NCBI RefSeq assembly: GCF_950295315.1
Contig: NC_080170.1
Span: 92,364,054 to 92,428,053, forward strand
Direction of reading: 5' to 3'
DNA length: 64,000 bases
Source of the DNA: Erinaceus europaeus
Taxonomy: Eukaryota > Chordata > Mammalia > Eulipotyphla > Erinaceidae
Part shown: piece after piece, positions 35,925 through 46,545 of the stretch
How the letters are laid out: each line of letters starts with the position of its first letter
How positions within the stretch are numbered: position 1 is the first letter of the stretch
Notes under the pieces: generated by a model
Databases searched by the model: none
What the model was told of the DNA's origin: nothing
What the model saw: only the letters and a program-made list of their open reading frames with translations
Position numbers and translations under genes: made by a program

Positions 35925-36060
35925 AACAGTATTAAAGCGTGAGCACAGAGTTTAGGAAGTGATGCAGTGGCTAGAACTTTGGACTTGAAAGCAAGAGATG
36001 ACAAGCTTCATCCCCAACATTATGCTTTGATTCTCTCTCATGTTAAAAAGTAAAGATATG
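35925..36060 (+). mobile_element. Diverged family D SINE
   Basis: 'gaagtgatgcagtggctag', 'ctttggacttgaaagcaag', 'ttgattctctctcatg'. Weak B-box. Confidence 0.55.
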
Positions 36061-36084
36061 CAATTGTTTAAAAAAATTAAAAGC

Positions 36085-36264
36085 ATGAGTGGTCCAGGAG
36101 TTGGCACAGTGGATAAAGCATTGGACTCTCAAGTATGAGGTCCTGTGTTTGATTCTTGGCAGCACATGTACCAAAGAAACGTCTGGTTGTTTATCTTCCT
36201 CTCTGCCTCTCTCTGCCTCTCTCTGCCTCTCTCTGTCTCTGTGTCTCTCTCTGCCTTTCTCACC

Positions 36265-36303
<39 letters not shown>

Positions 36304-36335
36304 CTCTCCCTCTCATTAATAAATAAATAAAATTT
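36085..36335 (+). mobile_element. tRNA-derived SINE, family D, with TC expansion
   Basis: Head 'ggtccaggagttggcacag', 'tggataaagcattggactc', 'gaggtcctgtgtttgattc', then an expanded TCTC/TGCC tract (36197-36305) and 'cattaataaataaataaa'. Confidence 0.88.
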
Positions 36336-36339
36336 TAAA

Positions 36340-36565
36340 GGGGGAGAAGCAGTGGCACACTTGGTTAAATGCACACACTATAGTGCACAAGGACTAGGGT
36401 TCAAGCCCCTGGTCCCCACCTGCAGGGGTAAAGTTTCACAAGTCGTGAAACAGAGCTGCAGATGTCTCTCTGTTTTTCTCCCTCTCTATCTCCCTCTTCC
36501 CTCTCAATTTCTGTCTAGCTCTATCCAATAATAAATAAACATTTTAAAAAATTCTTAAAAAAAAA
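36340..36565 (+). mobile_element. tRNA-derived SINE, family B
   Basis: 'gcagtggcacacttggtt', 'gggttcaagcccctggtcc', 'ccaataataaataaaca' tail. Confidence 0.88.
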
Positions 36566-36641
36566 ATAAAAGCATGAGAGTTTCCCAGATGTTTGAGTTT
36601 CTGGATAGTTTGGGAAGAAAATTTAAAGACAAGTAGACAGA

Positions 36642-36725
36642 GTATAACATAATAATAGTTGGTAGTTGGGAAAAGAGATGGGTATAACATAATGATAGTT
36701 GGTAGTTAGTTGGGAAAAGAGATTG
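36642..36725 (+). repeat. Two-copy 40-bp tandem duplication
   Basis: Copies at 36642-36681 and 36682-36725 share 'gtataacataat-atagttgg'; the second has an extra AGTT. Confidence 0.92.
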
Positions 36726-36767
36726 GGCTTATATTTATAAAACATGAAAGTCCTTATAGGAAACAAT

Positions 36768-36862
36768 TTATACCTTATGGAGGGCCAGGGATTGAACCTA
36801 ATATCTCAGAGCCTTAGAAGTGACTGTCTGCATAACCATTACGTTATTTCCTCAGCCCCTCT
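36768..36862 (-). mobile_element. Family C SINE, truncated
   Basis: Reverse copy: 'ggattgaacctaatatctc', 'gtctgcataaccattacg', head 'atttcctcagcccc'. Confidence 0.75.
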
Positions 36863-37220
36863 TCTAATATGTTTGGAGTTTCTCTGAAGATTAGATAAGT
36901 AATTACCACAAAAGAAACATTACTTTTGCTGTAAAAGAGAATTAACAGGAAGTGTACATATAGTAACAGAGGGACTTAAGCAATGTTTAGCTCTCATCTG
37001 TTTTCTGATAAGATAAAGTCTATACACTTTGAGCCAGACTGTGTGGTATTCTGGTGATAGAAAAGAAAAAGAGAGGGGAGAGAGAGAGACGTAAGATTAG
37101 ATTCCTGCTTTACAGAAATTTTAACTATTTTAGCTACTGTAGAAAAAACTCATATGAACACCTGTTTATTTGTAGCATATTAGATGAGTAAAAGTATACT
37201 ATTAAGAGCCTATTAATAGT
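36863..37220. other. Anonymous DNA with short hairpin
   Basis: A perfect 13-bp stem (37193-37205 and 37213-37225, 7-nt loop) sits at the 5' edge of the next L1 fragment. Confidence 0.6.
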
Positions 37221-37640
37221 ATACTATTAATAGCCAAAACCTGGAAGCAACCCAGGTGTCCAACAACAGATGAGTGGCTGAGCAAGCTGTGGTATATATA
37301 CACAATGGAATACCACTCAGCTGTAAAAAATGGTGACTTCACCGTTTTCAGCCGATCTTGGATGGACCTTGAAAAAATCATGTTGAGTGAAATAAGTCAG
37401 AAACAGAAGGATGAATATGGGATGATCTCACTCTCAGGCCGAAGTTGAAAAACAAGATTAGAAAAGAAAACACAAGTCGAACCTGAAATGGAATTGGAGT
37501 ATTACACCAAAGTAAAAGACTCTGGGGTGGGTGGGTGGGTGGGGAGAATACAGGTCCATGAAAAATGATGAATGAAATAGTGGGGGTTGTATTGCTAAAT
37601 GGGAATCTGGGGAATGTTATGCATGTAAAAAAAAAAAAAG
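37221..37640 (+). mobile_element. 5'-truncated L1 3' end
   Basis: Begins in ORF2 ('ccaaaacctggaagcaaccc'), passes the ORF2 end and a 3'UTR with 'ggggtgggtgggtgggtgg' (37527-37545), and ends 'gttatgcatg' plus poly-A (37628-37640). Same subfamily as the 46.5-52.2 kb element. Confidence 0.88.
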
Positions 37641-38193
37641 AAGTAGAAACACAACGCAGAAATTGACTGAGTTTGGAGTATGGAACCAAAGTAAGAAAGC
37701 AGAAGTATACTAGAGTTTGCAGTGAGTACCTCCCTAATACTTCCTCTCCACTTTTCCAAGCTTTGGGTCCATGATTGCTCAACAATTTGTTTGGCTTTGT
37801 ATGTTAACTCTCTTTTTAGTCACCAGGTTCCAGGTGTCATCAGGATGCCGGCCAGACTTCCCTGGATTGAAGACACCACCAATGTGTCCTGGAGCTCAGC
37901 TTCCCCAGAGACCCATCCTACTAGGGAAAGAGAGAGGCAGACTGGGAGTATGGACCGACCAGTCAACGCCCATGTTCAGCGAGGAAGCAATTACAGAAGC
38001 CAGACCTTCTACCTTCTGCAACCCTCAATGACCCTGGGTCCATGCTCCCAGAGGGATAGAGAATGGGAAAGCTATCAGGGGAGGGGGTGGGATATGGAGA
38101 TTGGGTGGTGGGAATTGTGTGGAGTTGTACCCCTCCTATCCTATGGTTTTGTTAATTAATCCTTTCTTAAATAAAAAAATAAAAATAAAAAAA
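37641..38193 (+). mobile_element. L1 3'UTR, short form, internally deleted
   Basis: Begins like the start of an L1 3'UTR ('gtttggagtatggaaccaaag'), jumps at ~37685 to 'gcagaagtatactagag', then the whole common terminal block to 'taatcctttcttaaataaa' and an A-rich tail. The frame at 37722-38159 is fortuitous. Confidence 0.8.
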
Positions 38194-38297
38194 TAGCTGG
38201 GCAGGGATGGCTCAGGAGGGGAGTGTATGTGCAATGCCCTTGAGTCATTCCCCAATACCCCATATGTATTTTTTTCTATTTAAAAAAAAAAAAAGAG
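38194..38297 (+). mobile_element. Possible family E SINE fragment
   Basis: 'gctgggcagggatggctcag', 'cattccccaataccccat' and poly-A at 38281-38293. Confidence 0.45.
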
Positions 38298-38704
38298 CCT
38301 AAAGTTAGTATTGATTTGTTTTAATTATATCCTCTGTTATGAGTTTGTGTGTAATTTAATTTTGTTTATAACTCAATTCTACAAGACATGTACTTCTCAT
38401 AGTAATAGATGAGTAACACATTCTTGTTTGTGTCTATTCATACATTTCCTGCCTGCCAACTGTAGGATAACCTCCTTTTATACAGAATGCTTCATATACA
38501 TATATTCTGTTGATTCTGAGTAGTGACAGATTGTTTTGTGACAGTGCAAACGCAAGATTTCTTCTCATGTGCAATAAGAGGCTTAAAAAAGGAGAAGGCT
38601 GGGGAAAGGCAGCTAATTTCAAATGAAAGAGAAGCATTATCTGTAAACTTGTCAGACAAGCACAATTGCCCAACTAATTTTCTGATTTTAAGAAGAAACT
38701 CCCT
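38298..38704. other. Anonymous DNA, no gene seen
   Basis: Several overlapping short frames on both strands around 38430-38770 lack recognisable homology or exon context. Confidence 0.5.
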
Positions 38705-38830
38705 TGGGCTGAGGAGATAGCATAATGGATATGTAAAGGGGTTTTTAACGCTTGAAGCGTTAACCAAAAGTTTAAGGTTCAGTTCCCATTCTCAAGACAC
38801 CCACTCTGCTGTGTAAAGTTGAAATGAAAA
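38705..38830 (+). mobile_element. tRNA-derived SINE, family C
   Basis: Head 'gggctgaggagatagcataa', B-box 'aggttcagttccca'. A perfect palindrome, ttaacgctt-g-aagcgttaa, lies at 38745-38763 between the boxes. Confidence 0.8.
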
Positions 38831-39291
38831 AATCATATGCATATGCAGACCTGCTCTATTTGATTCAGCTTGGAAAGACCAATTGTTACAGGTCAATATT
38901 ACTAGGTAACCAACGAAAAGGTGACAAAAGTTAAAAAATGTCTCTTATTTAAGTAAAACACACTGTTAACTGTTTTTCAAGTTGTTGATAATATTGTATG
39001 CTATTTGTCAAACGTAGATTTTGAAGGCTAATTTATTGTTAAGATTGTTCTAAGCAAACAGTAGAACACTAAGTAAACAATACAACAATATTATGAATGG
39101 TAATATTGACAACAACAAAAATCTCAAAGTTTAAAACAAGGATGTAGGAAATGGGTTTACTTAATAGCAAAACAAGTTGAAGGAAAACCACATATATAGT
39201 TATTGTCTACTACTTTTTTTTGCAGTTCTTTATGTGGAGTTTGGTCTAAATGTAAATATAAAAATATTTAAGACACAGATATAAAATTTCT
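38831..39291. other. Anonymous DNA, no gene seen
   Basis: AT-rich. Confidence 0.5.
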
Positions 39292-39452
39292 CTAGGACCA
39301 GGAGCTTGTTCTCTAAGAAGAGCACTCTCTTAACATACGATGAGGCTCTGGTTTCCAGCCCAAATCACATGGGAGCACTGTGAACCAGTGCTGTAGTCTC
39401 TCTCTCTCTCTCTCTTTGTCTCTCTCTCCTCTTCTGTCTAGAATAAACTATG
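39292..39452 (+). mobile_element. Family E SINE
   Basis: 'ggaccaggagcttg', 'aaatcacatgggagcactgtg', TC run (39391-39430), 'ctagaataaact'. Confidence 0.6.
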
Positions 39453-39557
39453 AAAAGCTAGTGTGAAAAAACACTCAATAGTAGTAATATGCATACACTG
39501 ACCCTGGGATTGTTCCTGGAGCCATAAGAAAGTTAAAAGTCTAATAAATGTATATTA

Positions 39558-39849
39558 TTTTTTAAAATTTATTTATTTTCCCTTTTTGTTGCCCTTATTG
39601 TTTGTTATTGTTGTTGTAGTTATTATTGTTGTTATTATTGATGTCATTGTTAGATAGGACAGAGAGAAATGGAGAGAGCAGGGGAAGACAGAGGGGGGAG
39701 AGAAACATAAGACACCTGCAGACCTGCTTCACTGCCTGTGAAGCGACTCCCCTGCAGGTGGGGAGCGGGGAGCTCCAACCAGGATCCCCCAGTCTTTGTG
39801 TTTCATGCCACATGTGCTTAACCCGCTGTGCTACCGCCTGACTCCCTAT
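39558..39849 (-). mobile_element. tRNA-derived SINE, family A, with TSD
   Basis: Duplication 'atgtatatta' at 39548-39557 and 39850-39859. Reverse copy with head 'taccgcctgactccc' at right. Confidence 0.93.
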
Positions 39850-39894
39850 ATGTATATTAGGAAGATACTGTTCTCAAATTAGTCAAAAATCCCA

Positions 39895-40640
39895 CAGTTG
39901 AGTCAGCATTTGGTGTTTATATTTATCCTTCTGGCTTATTTCCCTTTAAATGATTCTTTCAAGTTCCATCCAAGTTATAGCAAAAGACAAAATTTCATCA
40001 TGTTTTACTACCATATGGCATTTCATTATGTATATATACCATAACTTCCTTACTCATCTTTCATTAGATGTTGGGTTGCTCCAAAATTTGAGGGATTACA
40101 AATAGTATTGCCATGTACATAGGTGTGGATAGATCTCTTTGGAAAAATGTTGATTTTTTAAAAATAAATACGTAAGAGAGGAGCTTTCAGATAATATGGT
40201 AGGTTAATTTTTAATATTCTGATGAATCTCTAAATGGTATTCCATAGTGTCAGGACCAGTTTACATTTCCACTAGCAATGAAGCAAAGTTCCCTTTTCAT
40301 CACATCTTTGCACTTGCTATTTCTGTTTCCTTTAATGTATGACTTGTTCACAGGTATGAGATGGTATCTAGTGACTCTCTTGATTTGCATTTCTCTGATA
40401 ATCAGTAACTTTGAGCAACTTTTCATATATCTGTTGTCTGTGTATCTCTGTCTTGAAGAGTTCATTTGGAGCCTCTACTTTTTGTTTTTGCTTTTTATTG
40501 CTGAGTTTTGTGAGCTCTTTATATATTTTGGATATTAACACTTTGATGTCTGGTGTATAATATTTTCTCATTCAAGTCTTCTGTTTTGTTTATGGTCGCA
40601 CTTGAAAACTATAGACATAGTTTAAGATATGTAATTGTTC
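39895..40640 (-). mobile_element. Old L1 ORF2/3' fragment
   Basis: Antisense L1, strongly diverged: 'ttatgtatatataccataac', 'ttgcatttctctgataatcag', and reverse-strand peptide scraps such as LLIIREMQIK. An A/T-rich insertion lies near 40150-40215. Confidence 0.8.
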
Positions 40641-41602
40641 TCTCTTTGACCATATGTTTATATCTATGTTACCTTAACTACAGAGTCTTTCATGCATTAT
40701 AATATAGGCTACTTACTATCTGATGTGATTTTCAAGAGTAGATATAAACAGGAACATGTCCCACCATTTAAAATTGAGAAGTGGACATGACATAGATGTT
40801 TGGACCTATATCATGTAAAGAAAATTATATCCAGGAAAGACAGAAGAGTGTGTTTACTCCCACATAAAAATGTTAAATTTGAAATTCAATTCAAATTATG
40901 CATTTTTATCCAATTATAAAAACAAATAAAGTCATTGCAAAAGATATTTCCAAATAAGTTCAATATACCAGGCAGGTAATAAATATGTTTTCATCTTAGA
41001 ATGAGTTTAGTACAACTGGACTTTATACTTAGATATTTTATTTATTTCTATCATATTATTTGGATTTGATGGTTTACAGTATAGTTGTGACACACAGATA
41101 TAATTTCTCATCTCCCTGTGATTGGTGTCTGCAAAACACTCTCATCCTCAGCTTATGTCCATTTCTACTATCATGCATCAGGATATACTTGGATAATTTA
41201 AAGAACTAGAGTATTAGTTTTGCTGAAACAACTGTTTAAACAAATTCAGTTGCCAGTGAAGAAGCCAATTGACACAAAAGGTTTATATATAATGAACAGT
41301 AAATTTTATGTAGAAATGGAAGTAAACTTGGTGCTTAATTTGTTACGGTAATAAAGACATTTATTTTTTAATCTCATCAATATAGGCACTTCTAATGTAA
41401 GTATCTTTAATTTTTATTTTTTAACAGTTAAAACATTAACTTTAATTAATAAAGCCTCTGTATAACACACAGGTACAGAAACAACAGGAGACATAGAAAA
41501 TGTAATGTTAGCTTTAGGGAGAAAAATACCCCCAGAATGTAAGAAATGTTCCAGGGAGCAGGAAATGTTCCCTACCTGTACTTTTCTTACTTGGTCATTT
41601 TT
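40641..41602. other. Anonymous DNA, no gene seen
   Basis: AT-rich; no family recognised. Confidence 0.5.
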
Positions 41603-43240
41603 TTTATTTTTATTTTTTATTGAGGAATTAATGTTTTACATTCAACAGTAAGTACAATAGTTTGTACATGCATAACATTCCCCAGTTTCCCATATAACAA
41701 TACAACCCCCACTAGGTCCTCTGAATCCTTCTTGGACCTGTATTCTCCCCACCCCCCACTCCAGAGTCTTTTACTTTGGTGCAATACGCCAATTCCATTT
41801 CAGGTTCTACTTCTGTTTTCTTTTTTGATCTTGTTTTTCAACTTCTGCCTGAGAGTGAGATCATCCCATATTCAGCCTTCTGTTTCTGACTTATTTCACT
41901 CAAAATGATTTTTTTCAAGGTCCATCCAAGATCAGCTAAAAACGGTAAAGTCACCATTTTTTACAGCTGAGTAGTATTCCATTGTGTATATAGACCACAA
42001 CTTGCTCAGCCACTCATCTGTTGTTGGACACCTGGTTTGCTTCCAGATTTTGGCTATTACAAATTGTGCTGCCAAAAACATATGTGTACACAAATATTTT
42101 TGGATGGATATGTTGGGTTCCCTAGGATATATCTCCAGGAGAGGAATTGCAGGATCATAGGGTAGGTCCATTTCTAGCCTTCTGAGAGTTCTCCAGACTG
42201 TTCTCCACAGAGGTTGGACCAATTGACATTCCCACCAGCAGTGCAGGAGGGTTCCTTTGACCCTACACCCTCTCCAGCACTTGCTGCTGTTAACTTTTCT
42301 GATGTATGACATTTTCACAGGAGTGAAGTGTTATCTCATTGTTGTCTTGATTTGCATTTCTCTGACAATCAGAGACTTGGAACATTTTTCCATGTGTTTC
42401 TCGGCCTTCTGGATCTCTTCTGTGGTGAATATTCTGTCCACGTCCTCCCTCCATTTTTGGATGGGGTTATTTGTTGTCTTGTTGTTGAGTTTAGCAAGCT
42501 CTTTATATATGTTGGTTATTTAACTCTTGTCTGATGTATGGCATGTAAAGATCTTCTCCCATTCTGTGAGGGGTCTCTTGGTTTGGGTAGTGGTTTCTTT
42601 TGCTGTGAAGAAGCTTTTTAATTTGATGTAGTCCCATAGTTATACTTGCCTTAGTCTTCTTTGTAATTGGATTTGTTTCATTGAAGATGTCTTTAAAATT
42701 TATACGAGGGAGTCAGGCTGTAGCGCAGCAGGTTAAGCGCAGGTGGCGCAAAGCACAAGGACCGGCATAAGGATCTCGGTTCGAACCCCGGCTCCCCACC
42801 TGCAGGGGAGTCGCTTCACAGGCGGTGAAGCAGGTCTGCAGGTGTCTATCTTTCTCTCCTCCTCTCTGTCTTCCCCTCCTCTCTCCATTTCTCTCTGTCC
42901 TATCCAACAACGACAGCAACAATAATAACTACAACAATAAAACAACAAGGGCAACAAAAGGGAATAATAAATAAAATAAATATTTAAAAAAATTTATACG
43001 AAAAGAGGTCTGCCAATATTTTCTTCTAAGTATCTTATAGTTTGTGGTCTAACATCCAAGTCCTTGATCCACTTGGAATTTACTTTTGTATTTGGTGAAA
43101 TGCAGTGGTTCAGTTTCATTCTTCTGCATGTTTCAACCCATTGTTTCCAACACCATTTGTTGAAGAGACTCTGCTTTCCCCATTTAATAGTCTGAGCCCC
43201 TTTATCAAAGATTAGATGTCCATAGATGTGGGGGCTGTAA
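41603..43240 (-). mobile_element. 5'-truncated L1 with SINE inserted
   Basis: T-tract at 41603-41626, 3'UTR of the 52-kb subfamily in antisense ('acattccccagtttccca', C-rich tract 41748-41761), then ORF2 C-terminal sequence. The 128-codon frame 41932-42318 (reverse) contains [18 protein letters not shown] and IPLLEIYPREPN. Interrupted at 42708-42988 by a family A SINE; truncated near 43240. Confidence 0.92.
42708..42988 (+). mobile_element. Young full-length family A SINE with TSD
   Basis: Perfect 13-bp duplication 'aaaatttatacga' at 42695-42707 and 42989-43001. Head 'gggagtcaggctgtagcgc', A-box region 'tagcgcagcaggtt', B-box 'ggttcgaaccccgg'. The 3' part has CAACAA and AATAAA motifs. The best-preserved copy in the window, inside an L1. 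Confidence 0.96.
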
Positions 43241-44105
43241 GTATCTTTTACACATCAAGCTTTTAATGTTGTTCTAAGGTCTATGGAAATTCAACATATC
43301 ACTCTTGGCTGTGTTACAAGGGATTTCCCTTTTATCTGATTTCAGTGTAGTGACTATTTCATATTCCTGTGATAAATGCATGTGAAAAACAATGTAAGGT
43401 AAATATTACTTATTTTCATTTTCTTTATTTGCACATGAGTTTGGAAGTGACTCTAACTATGCTGTAACATGATCAGTTATTCTAAAAATGTATAATAATA
43501 AAGTGATAAGAAATGTGACAAAATAGATAATTGTCTATTATTGAAACTGATGAGTTGCGCTTAATGACAAATGTATATTTGTATTACAGAGAACTATTGT
43601 TTAGTTAGCCCCTTATGTGTCTGAATGTCATATAGATATTTGAAAAATATCTATTCTTATCTGAGGTCATCTTTTTCAACTGCAGAGGGATATTTTCTTG
43701 GTAGGGCTGTTAATACCAACCAGGAAATTTCTAAAAGGAGATCAAAGTACAAAATGTACTTAAAAATACTTGGTATAGTTTTTCAAGCATCAACTTTCAC
43801 TATTTTCAGACTGACATGATTCTTACTGAGTGGCTGGGCGAAGAGACCTAGACAAAAATATGCCCACAAGAAACATTGTCTGGGGACAAGCTGTCTCAGG
43901 AGATTAGTAACAGGCTACATGGAAACTTTAACCTCAAGTTAAAAAAATCCCAACCTGTCTTTAGTCTACAGTAACTAAGACCTCTTTACAGTACAAAGTC
44001 TAGCCAGTTTCCTAGGAGAAAGAAGGAAGACATTCCAACCTTATTCCTTACATATATTTGTATCACATGATCCAACTTAAAAATAAGAGGAAATTATATA
44101 CATAC
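43241..44105. other. Anonymous DNA, no gene seen
   Basis: No element recognised. Confidence 0.5.
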
Positions 44106-44109
44106 ACAG

Positions 44110-44141
<32 letters not shown>
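44106..44141 (+). repeat. (CA)n microsatellite
   Basis: CA run of about 17 units. Confidence 0.97.
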
Positions 44142-44144
<3 letters not shown>

Positions 44145-44410
44145 AGAGACACCCCTATAGTAATATAATTAAAGTGTTCATAAATATATTGATTTTTAAA
44201 TGTTTTCTTTGTGTCTATTCATACTTTCTAACTGTTAGGCAAGGAAATATATTCCTTTTTGTTATGATACAAGTGTTCTTGCTTAAGTTAAAATAGGTGT
44301 TTTTAATAGAATAAAAAGATAAGTCTATTTTCTTCTCTCCTCTTTTGCTTTAGGTTCTTTACTTAAAGCATATTGGTCAGTAATCTTCTGTGAAACTTTT
44401 GATCTTAGTT

Positions 44411-44451
44411 CGTTTACGGCCATACCACCCTAAACACGCCCTATCTCGTCT
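44411..44451 (+). pseudogene. Truncated 5S rRNA retropseudogene
   Basis: Positions 44412-44451 match nucleotides 1-40 of mammalian 5S rRNA at 36 of 40 positions (changes at 3, 21, 25 and 31; three are C-T or G-A type). The match stops at the '...CTCGTCT' point and there is no A-tail. The decamer 'gatcttagtt' flanks the insert directly at 44401-44410 and 44452-44461, as a target-site duplication would. The 5S sequence itself continues GATCT at the break, so the 3' join uses microhomology. The internal promoter (further 3' in 5S) is missing, so it is not transcribed as a 5S gene. Confidence 0.88.
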
Positions 44452-44461
44452 GATCTTAGTT

Positions 44462-45419
44462 TAAGGTAGCTAGATCCAGTGGTCAATCTTTCCAACATCC
44501 TCATTATTGAGAAATTATGCATCACAGTCAGACAACAAAATAGGTTAAATTGTCAAACTCCCCAAAGCCTCAAAGGGATTATACTATTTTTTTTGGTTCT
44601 AAGAGATTACACTTATTTTTGATTCAATATTATTTATTTTTTTCTTCTTGATGTTTAACTTTGTCCATATTTACAAAAATACTTTTAAATCAAAGTGAAT
44701 GAATGCACATTTAAAAATATCTAGTACAAGGCTAAAAAATAGGACACAGCTATTTCTTGATCACTAAACAACAAATAAATACATGAATAATAAATATATA
44801 ATACATCTTCATTTATGGTGAGGATACTCCCCAATAAGCGTTTATTCATCTCAACTGAAAGCTCATCCTTGTTGTTTATAATTTGTCACCCTATTTATTT
44901 AATTTATTTGGCATTCATTTTTCAGAATATTTTATAACACTTACCTATCTATTCATGTAATGTTGACTTGTATCATCCATTCACCCACCCATCCATCCAC
45001 ACATGCATCAATCCATTTATTTGTTTTCTATAATGTTCTTTCATCCTCTACATGTATCGAGTAGGACTGAAGTATTAGTCCCACTGATAAGCTCACACTT
45101 TGGAAACATTATTAAAATGAATGGTCCACATGAGAAACATAATACATATTTTTATTGGGATTTATAGATGCACTATTTACAATAAGTAGTAAACATTTTG
45201 AAAAGAAATGATTACTTGTAAATATGCGACATAAAAGATTCATGTAAAATATTCCAAGATCTCCCTACATTAGTTCTAGTTTATGGAGATGCATCTAAGT
45301 TATCTCTTGACATCAGAATGCATCCTAGGCCACCCAATTGCACACAACTTCCCTCATTTAACTTTGAGAGTGTATTGTGGTGATTTTGTGAAAGTCTCCA
45401 GTAAGAATTATAATCTATA
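44462..45419. other. Anonymous DNA, no gene seen
   Basis: AT-rich; includes a short CATCCA/CACC repeat at 44976-45002. Confidence 0.5.
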
Positions 45420-45431
45420 AAAGTGTTCACA

Positions 45432-45711
45432 GGGAGTTGGGTGGTAGCGCAGCAGGTTAAGCGCAGGTGGCGCAAAGCACAAGGACCGGCATAAGGATCC
45501 CGGTTCGAACCCCGGCTCCCCAACTGCAGGGGAGTTGCTTCACAGGTGGTGAAGCAGGTCTGCAGGTGTCTGTCTTTCTCTCCCCCTCTCTATCTTCCCC
45601 TCCTCTCTCCATTTCTCTCTGTGCTATCCAACAACAATGACATCAATAACAACAACAATAACTACAACAATAAAACAACGAGGGCAACAAAAGAGAATAA
45701 ATTTTAAAAAC
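45432..45711 (+). mobile_element. Young family A SINE with TSD
   Basis: Head 'gggagttgggtggtagcgc', B-box 'ggttcgaaccccgg', CAACAA tail. Duplication 'aaagtgttc' at 45420-45428 and 45712-45720. Very similar to the 42.7-kb copy. Confidence 0.94.
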
Positions 45712-45744
45712 AAAGTGTTCGTAGAATAGTTTTTATAGTTGATC

Positions 45745-45935
45745 ATGGCTATTTTTTATAGATACATAAAATTTGAGGGAAAGGGAGATAGAGAAAAAGA
45801 AAGAATGAGAGACAGCTGCAGTACTGATTCACTACTAGTAATACTTCTCCCCTGCAGGTAGGGCCCAGGAGCTTAAAACAGTTCTTTGCACATCCTAAAG
45901 TGTGTCCCCTGCCAGATGTGCCACTTCCTTTCTCT
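45745..45935 (-). mobile_element. Diverged family B SINE
   Basis: Reverse copy: 'tatagatacataaaatttgag', 'gacagctgcagtactgattc', 'cccctgcaggtagggccc', and head 'gatgtgccacttcc'. Confidence 0.7.
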
Positions 45936-46462
45936 GACAATATTTTGTTTTTGTTTTACCATCAGTTTTTATATTGTAGTTTTTGTGTGACCTAAAGAAT
46001 GGAGAACATAGAATTGCCTTGCTTACATTATCCCAATAACAGTTGCTACCAGTCACAGATGGTTACAAACTCTCACATCAGATTTACTAAACCAACCAGA
46101 GTGTCCTGCATGGATAGACCAGGGGCCCCTAGCTATGCTGCCACAGAGCTGAAAATAAAACTCCTAAAACTTCCCACACAACTGTCCTGCCTCTCTAAAT
46201 CAGCCTCAATACCTTGTTATTTTACTGCCCTGCTTATCTTCCTCCACTATTTAATTCAGCTTTCTCCTCTAAGTTTTGTAGGCATAATAAAAATTTCCAT
46301 TTTTTCTTTTCTTATTAACAGGTACTGCCAAAAATAAGACATCTGCCATTAGAACATGAGAAAAATATATATTGTGTTTTTTTTGGTTTCACACTTACAA
46401 TTATGTTGTTAATATCCACACACAAGGGAGTTCCAGTGACATGGCTATGAGCAGCAGAAGTG
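45936..46462. other. Anonymous DNA, no gene seen
   Basis: 46000-46230 is GC-richer and contains an AATAAA, but no element is recognised. Confidence 0.45.
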
Positions 46463-46545
46463 ATTCCTCTCCTCTCCTCTCCTCTCCTCTCCTCTCCTCT
46501 CCTCTCCTCTCCTCTCCTCTCCTTTCCTCTCCTTTCCTCTCCCGG
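46463..46545 (+). repeat. (CCTCT)n pentanucleotide microsatellite
   Basis: About 16 CTCCT units, two with a T substitution near the right end, directly abutting the L1 5'UTR. The GEERR-repeat frame on the reverse strand is an artefact of it. Confidence 0.96.

Noticed and set aside
37722..38159. 145-codon plus-strand frame, also open at 5195-5581 (reverse)
   Set aside because: It falls in the L1 3'UTR terminal block. Similar frames recur only because the repeat recurs; sequence differences between copies do not respect the frame.
38434..38767. Overlapping 65-91 codon frames on both strands
   Set aside because: No splice-site context or recognisable domain, and frames of this length are common by chance in 64 kb. 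The 3' part overlaps a family C SINE.
44401..44461. Functional 5S rRNA gene or 5S-derived SINE
   Set aside because: Only nucleotides 1-40 are present, the internal promoter is missing, and there is no SINE body or A-tail.
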